Shown here: positions 22,789 through 36,344 of the stretch, one piece after another
How positions within the stretch are numbered: position 1 is the stretch's first letter
Layout: each line of letters opens with the position of its first letter
Source: Mactromeris polynyma
Lineage: Eukaryota; Mollusca; Bivalvia; Venerida; Mactridae
DNA length: 64,000 nt
Assembly: GCA_032209605.1 (NCBI GenBank)
Contig: JASFXZ010000020.1
Location: forward strand, 2,549,501 to 2,613,500
Direction of reading: 5' to 3'
Program-made: the position numbers and the translations under genes
The notes under the pieces: model-generated
The model's input: the letters and a program-made list of their open reading frames with translations, nothing else
What the model was told of the DNA's origin: nothing
Databases searched by the model: none

Positions 22789-25700
22789 ATATGTTGGAAC
22801 ATCCCAGGGATTGTGAACACACCTCATTATGAGGACACCTGTACTGTTTAATTGTTATATAATTATACTTTTGAGGGACTTTTGTTGTTGATTGAGTTGA
22901 TGGTGTTCTGATCATATGGACATGAATACATTTTGTATGGCCTATGAGGTCTTGCTTTCTGATTATTTGTGTAATCTTTTATTTACTATTTGGTCTTTTT
23001 GTTAGTCGTGATTCCAAGTAGAAGAATTTGCATATCAGATGGAAAAATACAGGAATTCATAGTAATTTATTAGCGTTTAAATGTAGATCAATGCCATGTT
23101 GTTAGAACCTTATGCTTTAGTTATTTCTTTGTGAAATCTCCAAGGAGTATCATTACTATGTGTATTGCTTGCATTTGCATAATTATCCTTATTAAATCAG
23201 GAGGTTTTTGCTTACTAAGTGCCTGGTAAATGGAGAGGAATATTTTGTTATTTTGTTCTTTTTGGAAAATGAGGTCTGTTTAATAAGGTCTGAAAAGGTT
23301 AATCCATGGATTTTCTGGGGTGTTTGCAAGCTTTCTCTACAAATCACAAGTCAGTAGAGTTTGTCTGGTTTGATGGGTGCTTGTAAACTTGATTCATTCA
23401 GTAGAAACATAACAATTATAACCATATGTACTGAGATTAGAAACACCAAAGGCTTCCAGGATTATTGGAATGTTATTGTTTAACTATTCTCTGTTATCCT
23501 GTTTTCAGTTAATCACTTATACAATGTTTAGATTGTTTTAATCCTGTGCTTGATTTTTCTTCCTCGTTCACCCTACACTCCCCCCAATTCTCTTAAATCA
23601 AAGATTTTACTACTCTGGCAATGTTTACGTTTCCCAATTTCAGTTAGACTGGAATTAACAGAGACTGAAGTCATATAAATAGAAGAGAAATAGCAATTAA
23701 TTGTCACTCTGTTGTTTCTTAAAAAGCAATTTTATATACAAGGGGTAATAAATCTGATGGGTGGTTGGAAGTATTTTATAATTGTCCTAATTGTGGGGGG
23801 TAAATTGCGGATGGAAATTTTTTATTAATCTGAAATGTGTACAAAAATTATTCAGGGAGGGGTATGTGTAAAATATGTTTTTGAAGCAGATTTGAAGGAT
23901 GGGTGAAACATTTTATAATTTTGTTTGGATATCGAATATTGCCTAATAGATGCCCTCCCCTAATTAACGCCTCCCTTCCCTCCCCCCCCTAGTTTGGAAG
24001 ATATATTAGGCTAGCGAGTACAAGTTTCAACACTTTCAGGTCAGATTAAAGATTAGCGAACAGCTAGTTTGTACCGTACTTGTTCTAATAGATGCATATG
24101 AGACGTGAAAATAAGTACCTTAGCCATTTATTTACCTCTATTTAATGACCCCTTCTCATAATGTAACACCCCCTGGGTTTATTAGGGAATATTCTGTTAT
24201 TAAAAAAATATTTCTTGATTTTGGTTTAAATTTCATTTTCCCCATTCGATAATGCTTTGGATTGCGGAGATGTTTTCTGTGCTAGATTGTGTATACATTT
24301 ATTGATGTTGAATACCTGAGACTGGTGTTATCCTATATAAACACTGTGGCTTTCTTATAAGATCTGTTTTTGTGACAGTGAATAATTACTACAGAATATC
24401 TGCTTGTCTTTTCTTGTTATTGAACAAGGGATGGCAACAATGTGGTCTTTATATTTCGATAGTGTCTCACATTCCTTCTGCGTTCTCTGTTCGGAGTTGA
24501 TGAACAAATTTCTTACTAAATTTAAAGTTCCAAAAGACAATCAAATATGTAACAAATACCTTAAATTTCTGTAGAAAAATCTTGCAATGGCTTCCAGTAC
24601 GCCCGATAGAAATATACAGCTGAAGGGTTACTGTTTTGGGCGCAACGAGGCTGAGACTGCCGAGGTTGTTACCTGAGAGCCAAATATTTCCATCCACATA
24701 CAAAGCCAGAGTGACAGATTATTTTTGTTGCATATATGTTTTTTAAGAAATAAAGGACAGGAATAATAAAACAACTAACTTTTTAAGGACGTTTTACTTA
24801 GTAACGTATGAATTGACAAATTAATTCAAGGTATTACTCCATGTTAATAGTCACTTCATCAAAAATGTCCATTTCCCCCTAAAAATTATCATTTTTTCCC
24901 AATTCTTTGAGCATTATTCCCCCTCTGACTCAATTTCTTTTTATTAAGTCACTGGGTTTTGGGATTTATCGCGCCTATCTTCACAATTGAAAAGGCTCAC
25001 GCAGTAAAATTATTTAAAAAAAAAACAACCTGCCGTCTTTTGATAAATTTTCTGCAGTGGGCACTGATGTTGATAATTTTGCAAACCAGTGATATGTGCC
25101 ATTCACTCACGTACATATAATAGAGTTCATTAGAGTTGATTTTATAATTTCATGCAAGGATGCTACCGGGTTTGAAGACAACCTGGGGTGGTCTAATATC
25201 CAGTGTATGTTGGCAATAATTGATTGGAACATTTTGCAAGAACATTCGCTGTGTTATTTTTGATGTTAATTTAGTTTATTAGATTTTATTCTTTTTTATG
25301 ACATATGGTAAATGTACTGATAGTGACTGGATTCCGGCTTCATTTTCCAGTTTGTTCCCGTCTTATAACCAGTCTGTTTCCCCGAGCTCAAAGTGATATC
25401 TATGCATGCAATAAATGCTGGCTGGTTCCTGCAAATTCTTTTTGTTAATCTGGCTTGAAGTATTTGTATGAATTTGAACTGGTTCCCAGCTTAGAGCTAT
25501 TCTATTGTAACAGCTAGTAAATTACAGGCTGGTTCCTGGCACTTACTTACTCACGAGGTAGGGTGAGGTGGGAGCAAACGGTAAATGTGCCTGGCCTTAT
25601 TGCCAGGTTTATAAGCCAAACAGGCAGCATGTAATATGCATTGTAACATAAGTCGCAAAACAGAAGGTAAAATTATGCACCATTTCAATAATTTCGTCTG

Positions 25701-27036
25701 TATGAATTCTTTAATTACTTACTTGCTAATTAATTCATTAAATTTATGTAAATTTTCTTCCTCTATTTTGAGTATAGCATTATGACTTATTTATTCCTGC
25801 TATCATGGCAAAATTAATGGGAAAATCATAGCATGGTTTAATCTCATTACAAAGTTGCAAATTTCGCTTTGATAACACAAAATTATTGGTGCTGTTTTAA
25901 GTTTAATGATATGCATTACAATTAATTATTTCGTAAATTTATGACATATAAGGTGAATTCAAGGTTTCATTTCGGAGAATGTCATACACTGCTAATGTCG
26001 TGAAGGTTATATATCTTTTTGAGTGTTCCTTTCTCTTTCGCAAGATTGCTAGATTATCATTAATGCTGATTATGCGTAACTTTAAAGATGACTTAAATAC
26101 GACAGATCATGTAGTTATCCCATTTTGAATGTTTTCTTTTAAAATTACAAATAATGTGATGTCATAATTGCCTTGCAGTGATGCCTGCTTCTATTTGATT
26201 TACAATCTGTTTATGCACCCCCTGCAAAACTAACGTGTGATTAAGCATAAATAGGAAAAATGTACAAATATTTTTAAATCTAAGATTTTTTAAATAAGCA
26301 ATTCTGATTGATTGTGTGTAATATTAAATATTGTATTCTAAATTGATGGTGTTTTACTTTTACAAATGATATGTGATATTATCTCACTTGCTTTACAGAC
26401 AGGCTTGACCAAAACCAAAAAATGACAAAAAAATTACGCCTCCCCCCCCCCCCCCCAGCCCAAATCCTGGGTGAACACTAAAAACATGCTATACTGTTAT
26501 TCATGTGAAAAAGTTACTCAGCTTGCACTGTTACGAATAGAGTATTTTGGTACAGTAATAAAATACTTCTAGCTCATATTTTGATTTTTTCTATTTTCCT
26601 AACAACCATTCTAACACACCTTCAACATGGTGTTCAAACAGAGAATAATGTTGACACGTACTGTGGTAAAAGTTGTTTACAGCAAACATTTCAAACAAAA
26701 TTATTTAAAATAATGAGTAAAAAGCAATTAGCAATTCTGACTGTTGCTAATTACTTACAAATGACAACTGTCTAAACCTGTGATGACTGCTGTATGTTAT
26801 TGTATTAAAACTATCCGGAGAATGATGTTAAAAAAGGAAGACACGAGACAAAGGCTGCCAAGGTTGGGTTACATACAGGAAACATAAAAATGAAACAGTT
26901 TTCTTAATTAACTAGGCTGTTGTTACAGTGCTATGACATTTATTATAGGGAATGTTTACGGGGAAAAAAAACTCACTTCCTGTTGTGGTGTGCATATTAT
27001 TTAAATACTAGAAGTTGAGCACAATAGATAGTTCCC
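22789..27036. other. Probable RYK intron, no gene recognised
   Basis: A long AT-rich stretch with a C15 run at 26442-26456 and short C runs near 23580 and 23985. A minus-strand 78-codon frame at 24467-24703 alternates polar and hydrophobic residues, but it opens directly after a stop with no acceptor. I found no RYK membrane or kinase exon. Confidence 0.5.
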
Positions 27037-27262
27037 ACATTTACAATATTTACCTCCCTTGTACTGAATTATTCGCCATATTGCTAGGCAAATTTCCTTA
27101 AAGTTTATTATAGGGAATATAACGTAAACTGATGATAGACTAATCACATACAAACAAATAACTTATTCATTATGCTTTTGTGGGCAGTTGGCTCAGAAAA
27201 TTGAAGAAAAAGTGGTTGTTATATGCAAATTCTCTAGGTATTTTCTCAATTATAACAAAACA
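27037..27262. mobile_element. MITE-like element, copy 2, right end missing
   Basis: ACATTTACAATATTTACCTC then CCTTGTACTGAATTATTCGC and GCTCAGAAAATTGAAGAAAA follow the same order as 7019-7215. The inverted right terminus present in copy 1 is absent; a 35-bp tandem repeat begins at about the point where similarity ends. Confidence 0.82.
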
Positions 27263-27268
27263 GTGTTT

Positions 27269-27385
27269 ACTTGATACATAACCACTGCTTGACCATAGTG
27301 CATACTTGATACATAACCACTGCTTGACCATTATAGTGCATTACTTGATACATAACCACTGCTTGACTATAGTGCATACTTGATA
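27269..27385. repeat. 35-bp tandem repeat, about 3.3 copies
   Basis: Unit: ACTTGATACATAACCACTGC then TTGACCATAGTGCAT. Starts at 27269, 27304, 27343 and 27378; the second copy has a 4-bp insertion. It abuts the truncated MITE. Confidence 0.92.
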
Positions 27386-28873
27386 GAACCTAAGCAAAAG
27401 TTGATTATTGACATTTTTAACCCCACTCCCAAAATGTGTGTATCTTATAATTAATGAGGAGAATGGTTCTTTCAGTGCTTTGATTTCAGCTTCCCCTTGC
27501 TCAGTTAATTGTTTTCATGCTCAATTGGTTTTGGCAGATTTTGTTGTTAAGTTAATTGTGAACATTTAATTGGGCATTAAGGTCTGCACTTAGTTCTGAC
27601 ATTTTCTTGGTTGTTGGTCAAGTACTTGTCAGGTACATTTGTTTCTTGTTCAATTATTCAGTCTCACTTTGCATGGTATATTGACCCTGAATGATGTTGT
27701 CGTACTGGGTGGTAGACCTAGTCATACATGCGGCTAGAGTGGTTTCATTTACATAACATTTAATTAGGCAATTAGCAATTAATTGCTTCTCTATCAGCTT
27801 TCTTTATCTTGTAATGAGGCATATAGGGGGTGTATTCCCTGAACATTGTTACCAGTACTCACTGATGCTCAGTGTGTCTTCTGTCCATGAACCATATTAA
27901 ACATGTTACAATGCTCATTTAACTGTACCTGTCATATTTTATGACTTATAATTTTAATATTGTTATGTTTTCAACTAATTTAAGCTCGAAGAACACTTTA
28001 CTTATTTAACTGGTTACCTTGTAGATCCGATTTTAAAAATGCTGTAGATCGCAAATTAAGTCCGTTAATCAGATATTTCAGACATTTTTAGTTCTAAATG
28101 TATACCAACATGCTTTAATGTCATTTAACTATTTTTAAGAGTAAAAAGTCATTTTAATTTCCATTTTAAATTACATTCTTTAATTCCTGCAAAACCTATG
28201 TAGGAACATTCCCGAGATATATGAATGCCAGGTTTGGTACGATTTGTGTGAATGCATTGCAATAATTCAGTATAAAAAGTCAAAATTCTATCTGTTGTTT
28301 TTATAGACTATAAATCTGTCTCACAGGCCCGCTACATTCATGATCTGTTTATGAAATCAGAAGTTGATTTTACCAGTTACCAGAGACATGTTCTTATTCT
28401 CCAATTAGTGAGAAGAACCTTGTTTTATAGTTTCATGGATCAATCATTTAGATGTGATTGGAAGAAAGTTTCGAGTTACGATCCTCGGTGAAGCGGAGGT
28501 TTCTTCGGCATCTTGCAACATCTGGTTGGGTTTATGGGAGTTATTAAATGCTTCAAACATAAGAAATGTGTTGGTAATTATTGTTTTTTCTCCTACTTTA
28601 TTGTCTTATAATCACAATGTTCACATCTTCGATACAGTATCAAATATAATGTACTAGTACAATATTGCTATGTACCTAATTGGTATAATGATAACTCCCA
28701 CCACAAAAAAGATTTGTTTTTTTGCTGATTTCTTGAGTTTGAAAGAAAAGCACTTCAGATGCATCGGCCCAATTTTGTTTTAATTGATTCATTACACTGA
28801 TAGCATACTCATGTTAAATGTGACTTCAACATTTTTTAATGCTTTTTTTTCTACAACATTCTGTTAGATCATT
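27386..28873. other. Non-coding stretch
   Basis: AT-rich probable intron. No exon or repeat recognised. Confidence 0.5.
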
Positions 28874-28948
28874 TCGAGGGTTCAGTGCAAGACTATTGTA
28901 ACTCCTATATAAATACAAAGGAGTTACAATCGTGCGCTGAACCCTTGA
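28874..28948. mobile_element. Palindromic hairpin element (GAGGGTTCA family), copy 2
   Basis: A compact 75-bp palindrome: left arm TCGAGGGTTCAGTGCAAGAC plus TATTGTAACTCCT; right arm AGGAGTTACAATCGTGCGCT plus GAACCCTTGA. A few mismatches and a small gap separate the arms. Same family as 9680-9820. Confidence 0.88.
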
Positions 28949-29432
28949 AGAAGAGTGATTATGTTTCTGTGAAACTCACCACGCTCTGTGTCTCTTTCTT
29001 ACAGTTTCCCTGTCGACTTCTGATTCTTCTACAACTGTATTTGCATATTGGGTCAATGTATTTTCCATTTGATTTTATTTTCATGATTTTTCTCATGCAA
29101 AATTGAATCTAATGCAGTCCAATGCTTTTAAGAATTTTTTTATTTCACCTTATTTGTGACTGGATAATGGAACTATTCTGATTTGAATGACATTAACAGA
29201 CTATGAAGATTCTTCAAATTGCACAATAATTGTTGCAATGTTTTGCTAATGTACTGAATGGTAAATGAAATATGTGAGTGGGTAGGTCGCATGAAGGTCC
29301 TCAGCAGTTTTAGGGGCCAGACCTTGAGAGCCCAAAGGTGATCACATGGTATGCCATGCAGGCTTTGCCAATTTTTCAAAAATTGGTAGACTTGCAGTGG
29401 CACCATGTAGCATGTAGCTGAAGGTGGAATAT

Positions 29433-29545
29433 GCACAACTTTCATGCTTCAGTCAGATGAGACCTGCAGATTGTCCCGGGCCCATAGGACCTAGGGAACG
29501 GTCTGGACAGTATGGCCCATGGGAAGTCTGTACGCCGGGAGTTTC
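29433..29545 (+). repeat. Dispersed repeat family B, copy 1
   Basis: Blocks CAACTTTCATG, CAGTCAGATGAGACCT, GGGAACGGTCTGGACAG and CATGGGAAGTCTGTAC match the reverse complement of 31043-31158. It is more GC-rich than the surroundings. Class unknown. Confidence 0.72.
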
Positions 29546-30024
29546 GTGTGACCAAAAAGGATTTGTTGCAATAGAAGCACTGGACCAGATGAGGCTATTA
29601 CAGAATAGTATTCACGTTTTATTTTAGCCTCCTGGAGCCCAATGCTTATCTGCAAGCATATTGTTACAAACCCGTTCTTTTGGCTTAAACTTAACAGAAA
29701 TATTAAATCAACGCAGATTGAAGTCAAATCTTAAATGATTTAAACCTGAAATGTCTGTGGAAATTGTTCCGATATGTTAAAACTATATTTCATCAAGAAC
29801 TTAAATCAAGATTTTCATCTTGACACAGTATGTATAAAACATACGCAGTTTGATGCTATAAATATCAAAGGGAACGTAATCTATCTGGAGAAATTGTGGG
29901 TGGAGAATTTAAATTTATAAATTTATTTGTTTAAGTACTCATGGTTACATTTAGCAGAATTTGGAAAAAAATTATTCTCTGAAGTAAGTTTTCAAAAATG
30001 AACATTCGAAGTGTCTAGACAATG

Positions 30025-30055
30025 TACAGTAAAACCTGTCTTTAAACCAATCTAT
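30025..30055. repeat. Single TA-CAGTAAAACC transposon-end motif
   Basis: TACAGTAAAACCTGTCTTTA resembles the left ends of the TA-flanked elements at 40260 and 57951. No matching right end was found nearby, so this may be a one-ended remnant. Confidence 0.45.
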
Positions 30056-31042
30056 CATTTTGTGAACTGTTCAGATACAATATTGGCATTAAATGACTTA
30101 GGTTTGAGATCAGTCTCAAGTCTGTATAAACTTGCAATGAATAATGAGACTATTTTAGGGTATGTGACTGTGTTAAAAAGTTTGTTGAACATATTTTTTT
30201 TTATTTTTTGAATAATTCTATTTGTGTCTGTTTTGTCATATAATACTTTTGTAATTTTCTGGGTGAACGAAATACACTTGTTCCGCTCACAAACGATCCG
30301 ATGTCTGAGGAGAAAAATGATTGAACGTTTCCCGTGGCACATTCATAAAAAAGAGCCAGACTGGTACACATTTTTTAACAAATGCGATAAAAAGTTTTTT
30401 GCCATTTTTTTTTCTAACCAGTCTGTGGAAAATGTTTGCCATACATACGGTACCCCCTAAATCTATTTATTATATTTTCCATTACAAAACACTGTTTACA
30501 AATGACTTCACACAAGTTTTCATGTAATTTTCGGCGTATAAATAATTAACTTAACATGTTTTTTTGCGCTGCACTTTAAGTTTACTTATCACGACCGGAA
30601 TAAATCTTAAAACTTGTCTAGTTGGAGTGACAGACTCAACAGATTTTTCAGTCAAATTTCTGAATGTTCATTTCAACGGCTGACGGCAGCATTTCATTTT
30701 TATACAAATGAGTTTACATAAACTTCACATACGTTCAGATATTTTCCGATTATGTCAATGAAGTATTTAAATTGGACAGATATTTTTAGCGAAATTCAAA
30801 CAAATTTCTTCCATATACGTTATCGGGATTTGTTTGCAAACATTTTCAATACAAGATAACATAACGCTGGGTGGGTTTGATTAATTTCAGGTAACATAAC
30901 ACAATTAAAATGTAATTAATGTTTGCTTTTTGACTTTTTGAAATTTATTTTAAGAGCCCTGGAGTTTAGCCTCTCTTGGTTTTTTTAATAAACATGACAA
31001 TGATTTATAATCGTAAGGGTCTTGTGCCTCAGTTACATGATG

Positions 31043-31158
31043 CTCCTGATGTACAGACTTCCCATATGCCATCAGGCCCGAACAGTTCCCCGAATCCTTT
31101 TAAGGCCCCAAATCGTCCATAGGTCACATCGGACTGAGACATGAAAGTTGAGCTTGCT
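31043..31158 (-). repeat. Dispersed repeat family B, copy 2 (inverted)
   Basis: The reverse complement reads CAACTTTCATGTCTCAGTCC, GATGTGACCTATGGACG, GGGGAACTGTTCGGGCCTGA and ATGGGAAGTCTGTACATC, matching 29433-29545. The two copies are 1.5 kb apart in opposite orientation. Confidence 0.72.
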
Positions 31159-31170
31159 TAATTTTCAGTC

Positions 31171-31188
31171 GGGGGGGGGGGGGGGGGG
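31171..31188. repeat. G18 homopolymer
   Basis: Eighteen consecutive G residues, adjacent to dispersed repeat B. Comparable runs are C15 at 26442-26456, C16 at 35500-35515 and G12 at 49143-49154. Lengths are liable to sequencing error. Confidence 0.9.
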
Positions 31189-33149
31189 CTGTACCGCGCC
31201 CCTAAGGGTAAACAAATCTTTGAAAATTCATGTCTGCGCTATTACCCACATACAGATCCCTTACAAGGCCCCGTAATCTGCCCAGAAGCTTCATGAGTCC
31301 TTGGCATTACTGTTTTTTTGTACCGTAACTTTTAATTGGCTTTATAACTAATTAGTGAACAATAAAGTGAAACTGGGATATGACTTGGTATCATACACTA
31401 TTGAACCACTTAAAATTCATTATACAGTTTTGATTAACTAATAATTTAAAAGTAAGTTTATAGTCGGATCAGCTGGTATTTATTTCCTAAAGTTGAGCAA
31501 TAAAAATGAACCATAAATACATAAATATTCAGTTTACTGTGTAGGATTATCTCATAAACTTTAGTGAGTATTGATACAGACTTGTAGTTATAAAATCGTT
31601 TGTCTTGGCAACATCACTTCATCAGGGTCATATTAGTCAGGTCAGAAAATTGAACAGCTATATAATAAGTACCTGTATAATTATGTGTGAAAATCATTGG
31701 TAGGATAAAAAATAATTTTGTGATGGAGTTCGATCTACGCTGCTCGGCGACATTATTTCAGATATGTTCTGTGGCCCGCTTGTTGACTGCACTGTTCACC
31801 AAGCAATCCTTATTTCTGGCACTTTCCTCAGAGGAATCAAAGGTGAAGGATTATCAAACAATTATTCCGAATTACAAATTACATACAAATAAATATAGTT
31901 ACCATTCTTGCCCTGCTATACATTTTTAATACATGCGATGTAGTGCTGTCGATGTAGTGCTGTCGACAGATTAACTGTAAACTGCCTCTGGTCTATTTTT
32001 TGTGGGAAATTAACTTATTTATAAATTACCTTCTTAATTGAAAAATTTTCAGCAAAATTGTTAGAGTGAGTTTATCTAGTGTATTTCCATGTTAATTAGT
32101 GGGAAATAAAATTTTCTTTATTCCTTACAGTTACACGGATTATAGTCTGAACCTGTTGATTAATAAAAATGTGCAGTTTTACATTTCTGTTGCCAGTTCA
32201 CTTAGAGTATAATCTAACTTTCACATCCTCTGATCTTGGAATATATTCTTCATTTTGTGATTTCTAGTTAACTTGAAATATCAGCTATATATTTTTCCTC
32301 TTATTAGTTTCCATGGAAGCTTTGTGATGTTGTTTTGTTTAAAATAACTATTTCTTCAAGCCAAAATTTTTATTTTTTATTTTAGTGTCCTGGTGCCTGC
32401 TTTCATGAATAAAGGCGTCAGAACTCTAAAATATTTTAGAAACTATCTAAAAATCAAGGGGGCTATAGCTTCCTTCATATGCAGATACTGACTTCCAGGC
32501 AGTTTTGCTTTCATCTCCCAAAATGCCTGCTGTTCCCTGCCTCTAATACTTTAATATTTTCTCTTGCCCGTCTGTTGTCGGCTCAAACAATTACTCATTT
32601 CATGGTGCTGCGCATACTTGCCCATTCTGTTAGGTATGTACCTTTCTGTTGTTTCATGCTTACCCAACCACATAGATATGATACCATGGCAGATTAGTCT
32701 GCCAGATAATATTTACATTAACTTATAGCTAATTAAGGAATTTAATCTGTAAACAATAACAGTTGGAAATTAAACAAATGCTGTTTTTTCGTGATGAATA
32801 ATTTTTGCCGAGTACCAATTTGTTAAATTTCTTTCCCGTAGCAATATTCTTTGTTTACATTGCACTTGCTGACTGACTGTGAAAAATTGAATGACTCCTG
32901 TAGTTTCTTTAATTTGATCATAATGAAAATAAACAGTAATTTTCACACCAATATTACCTTGTTACCCCTGAACTTTCTGGCACAGTAGTTCCTGTAAATG
33001 ATTGGCATATCATCACTTGTAAAATGTTATCTTTGCCGAAATTATGTTTGCGAACATTTCCAGTTTTAGGGAAGAATATAATTATAGTTGCTACATAAAA
33101 TTTTGAGCTGATTAGTATAAAAAGTCGATCTGCAGATCTAATTAGGGAG
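31189..33149. other. Non-coding stretch
   Basis: Probable intron. It contains a 14-bp duplication (CGATGTAGTGCTGT) near 31935-31965. Open frames at 31687-31929 and 32479-32697 show no domain. Confidence 0.5.
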
Positions 33150-33470
33150 CATATCAGGGGGTTTCAGCCGTTATATTGTAGTTATTCAGCTTTATTCCGA
33201 ATGCCAGAAGGTATATTTTTTCCCAATTTGAATGTAAAAATTCCCAATAAATAAGTTCAATTTAGCCAAATATTGACCAAATTCGATGCTTTTCTCTCAC
33301 ATGCAGTTTATATATATAGCATTACTTGATTAATTAATCACTACATTCTTGACTTTTATTCCTAAAATTGCATTGTAATTTCTACACTTCCCCCCCAATT
33401 TCCAAATTCAATGCGCAAAAATTTCCCTATTTGAACAGTACGGGTTCCCAAAATAGCCAAAATAAACCAT
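33150..33470 (+). repeat. Dispersed repeat family C, copy 1
   Basis: Contains TTCAGCCGTTATATTG, TTATTCAGCT, GATTAATTAATCACTACATT, CTTTTATTCCTAA and GGGTTCCCAAAATAGCCAAA. All occur in order in the reverse complement of 36345-36665. Shorter relatives with TTTTTCCCAATT-type blocks lie near 24860-24930 and 38980-39160. Confidence 0.8.
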
Positions 33471-35086
33471 GGATTGTCACAAGTTCTCTTCCTTTATCCC
33501 TTCTAGAGTTCTCTCCCTTTATCCCTCCTGCTTGTAGACCTGTTTTGCTTTCTCCAGCAATTCAGGAAACAAGAAATATTTATTTGTAATAAATGCCAAA
33601 ATTTAGACAAAACTTTCACATTCAAATATTGTTTTTCTGCTAATATTGAATGATGCTTTCTGACAAAACATAACACTCTCAGCAATGTGGAAGGATTCCT
33701 TCTGCTTGTCACTTAAATGCATCAAATCCAGCTTATAGCTTGCAAATTTCCTGAAAAAAATATAGAATCATTTAATTAAATTATTTCTCAAGCAAAAATA
33801 GTCTTCATGTTTGATATCAACCAAAACATCATTTTCAAAGATGTGACTCCTCGTGTTTAATGTCCATTATGTTTTGTAAACGATTTCCAATGACCGACGT
33901 TGTTCACTCTGAATTTGTTCATAACATTAAGACTGTTCTGCCCAATTATGGTTACTGGTTATTACAATTCATTTGAATAATGAATACGGTTATCATGTGG
34001 AATAATCGCTGAATTTCATAGGGAAAATTGTGGTATTTTATATAAAAAAATGCTAATTCATGAATTTGTCCTTGAACAAAGAGGCAGTTAATTTTGATGT
34101 GTTACTGTTTTGAGGCCATAAATCCTGGCTAAAATCATGGCCCGACATTATTGGGTAAAATATCGTAGTTTAGAACATGGCAGCCGCATTTGTTGTCCTT
34201 CAGGGGGGAATAGAAAGCAACATTGTTTATTATTCTGAGCTCTTTTATAGGAGTTTTTTCGTGTGACTTTTTATTGCAATCCAGACAGAGAAATTGTGAA
34301 AGAAACCAGTCTGGTTTTGTAAATGGTTGCAAACCAGTCTGCCGAAATATTACAATTCTTTCTTGCTCTGATTTTATTTATGGTTTGTTTTCAGTAATAA
34401 TTTTGTCCCCGTGGTATAGTTACACTTCTGTTGAAATTTGATTACAGAGTTGAGTCACAAATTAATAAAATTATGCAAATTTTTATCAGCTAAAATAAAG
34501 AGATATTTTAGAGTAAGGTGATAAATGAAATCAGTTATCAAGACAGCTTGGCAGAAATTGGATACAAAGTTTACAGAACTTTCACAGTTGACAGATGGCA
34601 GAACCTGGCGATGTTTGGTGAAGATCAGTCACATTGGGGATATCTAATTAGTTTAAAGGTCTTGAAATAAATTAAATGAAAAGTTAACCTTAGCTTTTTG
34701 TCCCCACATGCACTCCTCAGTTCCAGAAACCATAGCAACCAAAGATTTGCCACTTACTTTATTGTTTTGTGTTGGTTACAATTTTCAAATTCTGTAGGTA
34801 TAGCTTATAGATTGCGGAAAAAACACATTTACTTCAAAATTAAACTTCCTACCAGGCCTTGTGTAGAGAACACCCATTTAGTATTAAAGTAGGCGAAGAT
34901 TTGTCCTTGCTTTCATTGTATCTCCTCTTTGGTCATGTGATGATACATATAGACACTGGTGCTCTTTCTTGGTCAGTTAGGAGGTAAATTTATAGAACAT
35001 CAACTGCAAAGTTTTAAAGCTGGATGTAACCATTATGAAAACTTGGCTAATTTAATGTTTATAATCTAAGATAATTCCTTAATGAT
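33471..35086. other. Non-coding stretch
   Basis: AT-rich probable intron without recognised elements. Confidence 0.5.
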
Positions 35087-35659
35087 GATAAAAGCAAATG
35101 GTACATATTTCAAAGGGAAGTAACTGGGAATATTATAAAATTTATTATTTTTGCAAAGGGGAGTAACTATGATTAAACAGTCCAAGCACTGACAGCCTTA
35201 CAATGAAGGAACTTACATCTTTGAAAAACTTCTCTAAAAAATTTTTATCAATTACAGTAGATTTATTTTTTCAAGAAACGATAGTAAACAATTGTTGGAG
35301 ATGTTCATCTATTGTTTAGAATGATACGAAAATAAACATTGGTCTGTTTGAGAATCCATCAAAGAAATTCAGAGGTAAGTAATTTGTTCTAAGATCAATT
35401 TGTCATCACAGATTCTAGTTAATGTCTGCACTTAAAAGATAATACAGTCACATTGATTCTACTCACACAATCAGATGGAAATCAAATGTTTATCCCTATC
35501 CCCCCCCCCCCCCCCGGGTCCTGTTGATCATCTACCAAGAGTTGTTTCCCTTGGAAAAAATGGTGATTATCTAATCATAGTTACTCCCCTTTGCAAAAAT
35601 AATAAATTTTATAACATTCTCATTTACTTCCCTTTGAAATATGTTCCATTTTCTTTATC
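35087..35659. mobile_element. Fold-back element with 88-bp inverted arms
   Basis: Left arm 35087-35175 and right arm 35572-35659 are reverse complements with few mismatches. They share CATATTTCAAAGGGAAGTAA and ATAAAATTTATTATTTTTGC followed by AAAGGGGAGTAACTATGATT. The roughly 395-bp interior has no coding capacity and includes a C16 run at 35500-35515. AAAGGGAAGTAACT motifs are common in mollusc repeats (recollection). Confidence 0.9.
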
Positions 35660-36344
35660 AGAAATACAATAACATTATGAAGAATACCTTCCTGGAAATA
35701 TATAGATTTATTACCCAATATATATTTAAAACAACTAAGAATTATGTTCTACCTAGGTGAAGTTTGTCTTGTTGATTTTTTTAAGTTTCCAAGTACGGTA
35801 TAGTAATTGGTAAAATTCATATACATAAAGTTTACATCATTGTACATGTATTTCACCTTGAACTATCATTGATAGCTTCAAAATTATTTTAATTTTATTT
35901 TAATTAATACATATTTTTTTGTTATAATTTTGCAGTGTTTTGCCTTATTTATTTATTGCATTGACTGAAGCAGACCCCGACAGCTGCTGATTGGAATTAA
36001 GTTTATTTAAATCTTAATTGAAGAGTTTATGGGAAAATTTATAGTTTTGTAATCTCAGTCACTTGATTAAGATATTATACAATCTTTGAGTTTAAGAGTA
36101 TGTTTTGCAAATCTGCAGTTATTTAAAATAAAGAATGATGTTATGATTAATTTTCTATAATTTTCCAATATTCTTTTGATGTTTTGCTGTTCTGAAAGTT
36201 CCTCGAATGATAAATCTTCGAATGAAAGCCTAAATCCATTTCTTATTTTTCATTTCATAAATCTATGAATTATATTCTTTATATTTCACTTAATTGTCTT
36301 ATTGATTTGTTGTTTGATGTAAACTTATTACAAAACAGGATTTA
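35660..36344. other. Non-coding stretch
   Basis: AT-rich probable intron; nothing identified. Confidence 0.5.

Noticed and set aside
24467..24703. Minus-strand frame with beta-strand-like residue pattern
   Set aside because: It opens directly after an in-frame stop with no splice acceptor, and matches no family that I recognise.
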